Positions 6,607 to 10,102 of a stretch of DNA of 10,102 bases are shown here, piece by piece. The position numbers and the translations under genes were made by a program. Under the pieces are notes generated by a model. That model was given only the letters and a program-made list of their open reading frames with translations. It was not told the DNA's origin and did not search any database. The stretch's first letter is position 1; every line of letters begins with the position of its first letter. Origin of the DNA: Candidatus Argoarchaeum ethanivorans (lineage in GTDB: Archaea; Halobacteriota; Methanosarcinia; Methanosarcinales; EX4572-44); assembly GCA_905067535.1 (NCBI GenBank), contig CAJHIR010000037.1, positions 1 through 10,102 of the forward strand. Direction: 5' to 3'.

Positions 6607-6696
6607 ATGGAATTATCACCACTCGATTGCTTCACAACTCGATTACTGCGTAATCGAGAATTATTTCTGCAAAGCGCAGCTTTGCAGGTGATCTAA
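6607..6696 (+). CDS. Possible 29-codon mini-ORF ahead of ahaF
   Basis: Begins ATG GAA TTA at 6607 with GGTGAT (6595-6600) at a 6-base spacer, overlaps nothing after the ahaC TAG, and runs to TAA at 6694-6696, one base before the ahaF ATG. It encodes a 29-residue peptide starting MELSPLDCF and ending SAALQVI. Its first three codons equal those of ahaF. It has a better initiation context than several true genes in the operon and ends where translational coupling to ahaF would be possible. Most of it is made of the hairpin element, so the peptide itself may have no function. No relative is recognised. Confidence 0.3.
   Translation: MELSPLDCFTTRLLRNRELFLQSAALQVI
6620..6687 (+). repeat. Two-hairpin dispersed element, copy 2 (plus orientation) with extra partial copy
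   Basis: CTCGATTAC (6638-6646) pairs with GTAATCGAG (6650-6658) over loop TGC. CTGCAAAGC (6667-6675) pairs with GCTTTGCAG (6679-6687) over GCA. Both are perfect 9-bp stems. The order ACTCGATT-RC...GYAATCGAGAAT then TCTGCA...TGCAG is the same as in the minus-strand copy at 2017-2081, with a shorter internal spacer. CACTCGATTGCT at 6620-6631 exactly equals the left end of the other copy, so the left arm is partly duplicated here. The last two bases of the second stem (6686-6687) are the first two bases of the AGGTGAT ribosome binding site of ahaF. Confidence 0.85.
6686..6692 (+). promoter_or_regulatory. ahaF ribosome binding site partly inside a hairpin
   Basis: AGGTGAT fits the archaeal 16S anti-Shine-Dalgarno and lies 5 bases before the ahaF ATG. 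Its first AG belongs to the 3' arm of the CTGCAAAGC/GCTTTGCAG hairpin, so folding of the messenger could modulate ribosome access; the effect is inferred. Confidence 0.75.
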
Positions 6697-6697
6697 T

Positions 6698-6994
6698 ATG
6701 GAATTAGCAGTGGTTGGACAGAGTGAATTCACTCTTGGATTCAGACTTGCAGGAGTTAAAAAAGTGTATGATATAACAGATGATAATTTAATTGAGATAG
6801 TGCAAAACACTATGCATAATCCGGAAGTTGGAATCATTGTAATGCATAATGATGACCTTCTCAGGCTTCCAGCACAACTCATGGCGGAACTCAATGAATC
6901 AGTTGAGCCAACTGTAGTTGCAATTGGCGGAAAAGGTGAAAGTAACTTAAGAGAAAAAATAAAACAATCAGTAGGTGTTGATCTGTGGAAATAA
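6698..6994 (+). CDS. ahaF: A-type ATP synthase subunit F (central stalk)
   Basis: A 98-residue central-stalk subunit that binds the axle subunit D and turns with it, and can regulate the head. The Rossmann-like fold is visible: [26 protein letters not shown] at the start, [14 protein letters not shown] in the middle and [13 protein letters not shown] before a helical tail. Length is usual for archaeal F. The ATG has an AGGTGAT site 5 bases upstream. Its TAA stop (6992-6994) lies inside ahaA, a 10-base overlap, so the two are probably translationally coupled. The upstream sequence contains a duplicate of its own start region and a hairpin element. Confidence 0.95.
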   Translation: MELAVVGQSEFTLGFRLAGVKKVYDITDDNLIEIVQNTMHNPEVGIIVMHNDDLLRLPAQLMAELNESVEPTVVAIGGKGESNLREKIKQSVGVDLWK

Positions 6995-8724
6995 AAGGTG
7001 AAATTTATCGAATCTCAGGGCCTGTTGTCACTGCCCTTAACATCAATGCTCGCATGTATGATGTGGTCAAAGTAGGAAATGAAGGTCTGATGGGCGAAGT
7101 GATAGGTATCAAAGGAGAAAAAACCATTATACAGGTGTACGAGGACACGTCAGGTGTTAAACCTGGTGAACCGGTTATTGATACTGGCATGCCATTATCA
7201 GTAGAACTTGGACCTGGTCTTCTCGAGAGCATATACGATGGCATCCAGCGACCGCTTCCCGTACTAAAGGAGAAGATGGGAGATTTTATTCAGCGTGGAG
7301 TAAGCGCAAGCGGTCTTGACCATAACAAACAATGGGAATTCAAACCAGTTGTAAAGAAGGGTGACAAACTTGAAGGTGGCAAAATCATTGGAACTGTGCA
7401 GGAAACAGAGAATATTCTACATCGGATACTTCTTCCACCAAACGTGTCAGGCGTGGTTGATGAGATTAATGAGGGTACGTTTACTGTTGATGATGTGATT
7501 GGCAGGCTCTCCGATGGCACAGAGCTCAAACTCATGCATTACTGGCCTGTGCGACATCCGAGACCGGTAAAGAATAAACTGCGTCCAACAATCCCACTCA
7601 TTACCGGACAGCGAATCTTCGATGGATTATTTCCACTTGCAAAAGGTGGAACAGCAGCTATCCCCGGACCATTTGGCAGCGGTAAAACCGTAATGCAGCA
7701 GCAGCTTGCAAAATGGAGTGATGCTGAAATAGTGGTATACATCGGATGCGGTGAGCGCGGCAATGAAATGGCTGACGTATTGAATGAGTTTCCGGAACTG
7801 GAGGACCCAAAAAGTGGCAGACCGTTAATGGAGAGAACTGTTCTTATAGCTAATACTTCCAATATGCCTGTTGCAGCAAGAGAAGCATCAGTGTACACTG
7901 GAATTACCATAGCAGAATACTATCGTGACATGGGATACGATGTGTCACTTATGGCAGATTCAACTTCCAGATGGGCTGAAGCAATGAGGGAAATCTCGTC
8001 GCGACTTGAAGAAATGCCTGGTGAAGAAGGTTACCCGGCATACCTTGCAGCAAAACTTGCAGAGTTCTATGAGCGTGCCGGAAGAGCCAAAACTCTATGT
8101 GGAGACGAAGGATCTGTCACTGTTATCGGTGCAGTATCACCACCAGGCGGTGACTTCTCAGAGCCGGTTACTCAGAACACATTACGAATTGTGAAGGTGT
8201 TCTGGGCATTAGACGCGAAACTTGCACAACGTCGACACTTCCCGGCTATAAACTGGCTTACAAGCTACTCTCTTTATGGCAGAACCCTTGATGAATGGTA
8301 CAATGAAAATATATCAACCGAATGGACAAAGCTTCGGTCCGATACAATGAATTTGCTTCAAAGAGAAGCAGAACTCCAGGATATTGTGCAGCTTGTAGGT
8401 TCGGATGCTCTGCCTGATGATCAGCAGCTAACACTTGAAATTGCCCGCATGGTGCGAGAGTATTTCCTACAGCAGAATGCATATCATGACGTTGACAGCT
8501 ACTGTCCGATGATTAACCAGTATAAAATGCTAAAAGCAATCCTCACGTGGGGCGAAAAAGCAGTATTAGCTCTTGAATCGGGTGCATCAGTGACAAATAT
8601 CGTTGCACTTGAATCGAGGGATATGCTTGCAAAGGTTAGATTTGAAAAGGATATCGATGCAGTTCTTGATACTGTGATGAAGAAAGCAGATGAAGAGTTC
8701 GCAGCTCAAACGCAACAGAGGTAA
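6985..8724 (+). CDS. ahaA: A-type ATP synthase subunit A (catalytic)
   Basis: The 579-residue catalytic subunit; three alternate with three AhaB in the soluble head and make ATP from ADP and phosphate. It has a beta-barrel start ([12 protein letters not shown]), the A-type non-homologous bulge region (about 115-190, ending [11 protein letters not shown]), the P-loop GPFGSGKT (228-235, K234), catalytic E257 in GCGERGNEM, and Walker [13 protein letters not shown] with D325. [12 protein letters not shown] (385-396) and the C-terminal helical domain complete the protein. The P-loop is uninterrupted: no intein, unlike some archaeal and yeast homologues. The start is GTG at 6985 with AGGTG (6973-6977) upstream, overlapping ahaF. 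ahaB begins five bases after the stop. Confidence 0.98.
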   Translation: MEIKGEIYRISGPVVTALNINARMYDVVKVGNEGLMGEVIGIKGEKTIIQVYEDTSGVKPGEPVIDTGMPLSVELGPGLLESIYDGIQRPLPVLKEKMGDFIQRGVSASGLDHNKQWEFKPVVKKGDKLEGGKIIGTVQETENILHRILLPPNVSGVVDEINEGTFTVDDVIGRLSDGTELKLMHYWPVRHPRPVKNKLRPTIPLITGQRIFDGLFPLAKGGTAAIPGPFGSGKTVMQQQLAKWSDAEIVVYIGCGERGNEMADVLNEFPELEDPKSGRPLMERTVLIANTSNMPVAAREASVYTGITIAEYYRDMGYDVSLMADSTSRWAEAMREISSRLEEMPGEEGYPAYLAAKLAEFYERAGRAKTLCGDEGSVTVIGAVSPPGGDFSEPVTQNTLRIVKVFWALDAKLAQRRHFPAINWLTSYSLYGRTLDEWYNENISTEWTKLRSDTMNLLQREAELQDIVQLVGSDALPDDQQLTLEIARMVREYFLQQNAYHDVDSYCPMINQYKMLKAILTWGEKAVLALESGASVTNIVALESRDMLAKVRFEKDIDAVLDTVMKKADEEFAAQTQQR

Positions 8725-8729
8725 ATAAA

Positions 8730-10102
8730 ATGGCAAAAGAGTATAAAACCATTGGTGAAATTGCAGGACCACTTATATTTGTTGAAAAAACAGAACCTAT
8801 TGGTTACAACGAGCTTGTAAATATTACGCTTGCTGACGGTTCTGTTAAACGAGGGCAGGTGCTCGACACCTCAAAGGACATTGTTGTAGTACAGGTATTC
8901 GAAGGTACCGGAGGATTAAACAAGGACTCAGGTGTGCGATTTACAGGAGAGACCATCAAACTGCCAGTATCATCTGAACTACTTGGGCGTATCCTTTCCG
9001 GATCTGGAGAGCCACTTGATGGCGGTCCAAGAATCGTTCCAGAGGATCGGTGGGAGATTACAGGAGCAGCCATCAATCCATATTCAAGAAAGCCTCCGGA
9101 AGAATTTATTCAAACAGGCATATCAACGATTGATGGAATGAACACTCTTGTTCGCGGACAGAAGCTTCCTATATTTTCTGGCTCAGGTCTACCCCACAAT
9201 GAGATAGCCCTCCAGATTGCACGCCAGGCAAAGGTGCTTGGTGCAGAAGAAGAATTCGCAGTTGTGTTTGCAGCCATGGGCATCACCAGTGAAGAGGCAC
9301 AACACTTTATGTATGACTTCGAGCGAACAGGCGCACTTGAGCGTGCAGTAGTATTTACAAACCTTGCCGATGACCCTGCAGTGGAACGACTAATCACCCC
9401 AAGACTGGCACTCACAGCAGCAGAATATCTTGCTTATGAGTGTGAAATGCACGTGCTTGTCATTCTAACAGACATGACTAACTACTGTGAAGCTCTGCGG
9501 CAGATGGGCGCTGCAAGAGAAGAAGTACCTGGGCGGCGCGGTTATCCGGGTTACATGTACACCGATCTCGCATCACTCTACGAACGTGCTGGTGTGATAA
9601 AGGGGCGAAAAGGTTCTGTTACCCAGTTCTCTATTCTCTCGATGCCTGGTGATGATATCACTCACCCGATACCAGACCTCAGTGGCTACATCACCGAGGG
9701 GCAGATTGTTATTTCAAGAGAACTTCACATGAAAGGCATCTATCCACCAATAAATGTACTGCCATCTCTCTCACGCCTGATGAACTCTGGCATAGGAGCC
9801 GGAAGAACAAGGGAAGATCATAAAGCAGTCTCTGACCAGTTGTATGCAGGCTATGCAGAAGGTTTAGACCTTCGTGGTTTGGTGGCAATCGTTGGCAAGG
9901 AGGCACTTTCTGAACGAGATCAAAAATTCCTTGAGTTTGCAGATTTGTTTGAGGATCGATTTGTGCGACAGGGGATGGAGGAAGACAGGGATATCGAAAC
10001 AACTCTTGATCTTGGCTGGGAACTGCTTGCAACGCTTTCCGAGGCGCAACTCACACGTATCGACAACAAATATATTGAGAAATATCATCCTGCACACAGA
10101 AA
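8730..10102 (+). CDS. ahaB: A-type ATP synthase subunit B (non-catalytic), last few residues outside window
   Basis: The non-catalytic partner of AhaA in the A3B3 head. 457 codons are open to the right edge, close to the normal length of about 460, so only a handful of residues and the stop are missing. It starts at ATG 8730 with GAGGT (8718-8722), which overlaps the ahaA stop. The site corresponding to the P-loop is degenerate ([12 protein letters not shown], about 149-160, with no GKT), as normal for B subunits. R349 in [14 protein letters not shown] is the arginine that reaches into the catalytic site of the neighbouring A subunit. The tail ends [13 protein letters not shown]. ahaD and ahaG would be expected next. 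Confidence 0.97.
   Translation, partial: MAKEYKTIGEIAGPLIFVEKTEPIGYNELVNITLADGSVKRGQVLDTSKDIVVVQVFEGTGGLNKDSGVRFTGETIKLPVSSELLGRILSGSGEPLDGGPRIVPEDRWEITGAAINPYSRKPPEEFIQTGISTIDGMNTLVRGQKLPIFSGSGLPHNEIALQIARQAKVLGAEEEFAVVFAAMGITSEEAQHFMYDFERTGALERAVVFTNLADDPAVERLITPRLALTAAEYLAYECEMHVLVILTDMTNYCEALRQMGAAREEVPGRRGYPGYMYTDLASLYERAGVIKGRKGSVTQFSILSMPGDDITHPIPDLSGYITEGQIVISRELHMKGIYPPINVLPSLSRLMNSGIGAGRTREDHKAVSDQLYAGYAEGLDLRGLVAIVGKEALSERDQKFLEFADLFEDRFVRQGMEEDRDIETTLDLGWELLATLSEAQLTRIDNKYIEKYHPAHR

Larger units (their letters stand above)
6595..6706 (+). repeat. Imperfect direct repeat of a ribosome binding site plus start, flanking the hairpin element
   Basis: GGTGAT at 6595-6600 with ATGGAATTA at 6607-6615 is repeated as GGTGAT at 6687-6692 with ATGGAATTA at 6698-6706. 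The spacers are 6 and 5 bases, both beginning with one variable base then TA. The first copy straddles the end of ahaC and its stop. The second is the working ribosome binding site and start of ahaF. Everything between the two copies is the hairpin element. The pattern resembles a target duplication, of about 20 bases, since partly diverged. Confidence 0.65.

Noticed and set aside
2017..6687. The repeated palindromes as a CRISPR array
   Set aside because: There are only two distant copies in opposite orientation, with no regular repeat-spacer unit and no cas genes.
6602..6691. ahaC TAG read as pyrrolysine, with a 28-codon extension open to TGA at 6689
   Set aside because: The extension runs through the inserted hairpin element, does not resemble AhaC tails, and the protein already ends at the normal family length.
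7650..7710. Intein at the AhaA P-loop, a known intein insertion site in this family
   Set aside because: The P-loop and its surroundings are continuous and the protein has normal length.
9170..9215. Broken P-loop in AhaB as a sign of mutation
   Set aside because: Loss of the GKT motif is normal for the non-catalytic B subunit.

Overview
The window is archaeal, moderately AT-rich chromosomal DNA. Its core is most of an A1AO (archaeal/V-type) ATP synthase operon in the order known from Methanosarcina and other methanogenic or methane-oxidising euryarchaea: ahaH, ahaI, ahaK, ahaE, ahaC, ahaF, ahaA, ahaB. The next expected genes, ahaD and ahaG, would lie beyond the right edge. An archaeal-type NMD3 gene, a TATA-box promoter and GGTGAT/GGAGG-type ribosome binding sites agree with Euryarchaeota, most likely a methanogen or ANME-type lineage. 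The genus cannot be fixed from the sequence.

Layout. Bases 1-854 hold the C-terminal part of adenylosuccinate synthase (purA), whose N-terminus is off the left edge. Bases 900-1886 hold an NMD3-family protein that appears to lack its usual first zinc knuckle. Bases 1887-2474 are mostly non-coding: a two-hairpin repeat (2017-2081), a probable decayed transposase N-terminus (2183-2383), and the likely aha promoter (TATA at 2406-2413). Bases 2475-10102 are the ATP synthase operon, all on the + strand, with tiny gaps or overlaps except for a 93-base gap between ahaC and ahaF.

How the genes work together. AhaI and AhaK form the membrane ion channel and rotor ring. AhaH and AhaE form the peripheral stalks. 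AhaC links the ring to the central stalk and AhaF belongs to the central stalk. AhaA (catalytic) and AhaB (non-catalytic) form the hexameric headpiece that makes ATP. The translated genes show no frameshift or intein.

The most unusual signal is a small two-hairpin element present twice in opposite orientations: 2017-2081 (minus orientation) and 6637-6687 (plus orientation, with an extra partial copy from 6620). Both copies keep perfect 9-bp stems although three stem base pairs differ, each by a change on both sides. In the ahaC-ahaF gap the element lies between two imperfect direct repeats that each carry a ribosome binding site and an ATGGAATTA start. This looks as if the element entered at the start of ahaF and the start region was duplicated, leaving a 29-codon mini-ORF in front of the working ahaF start.
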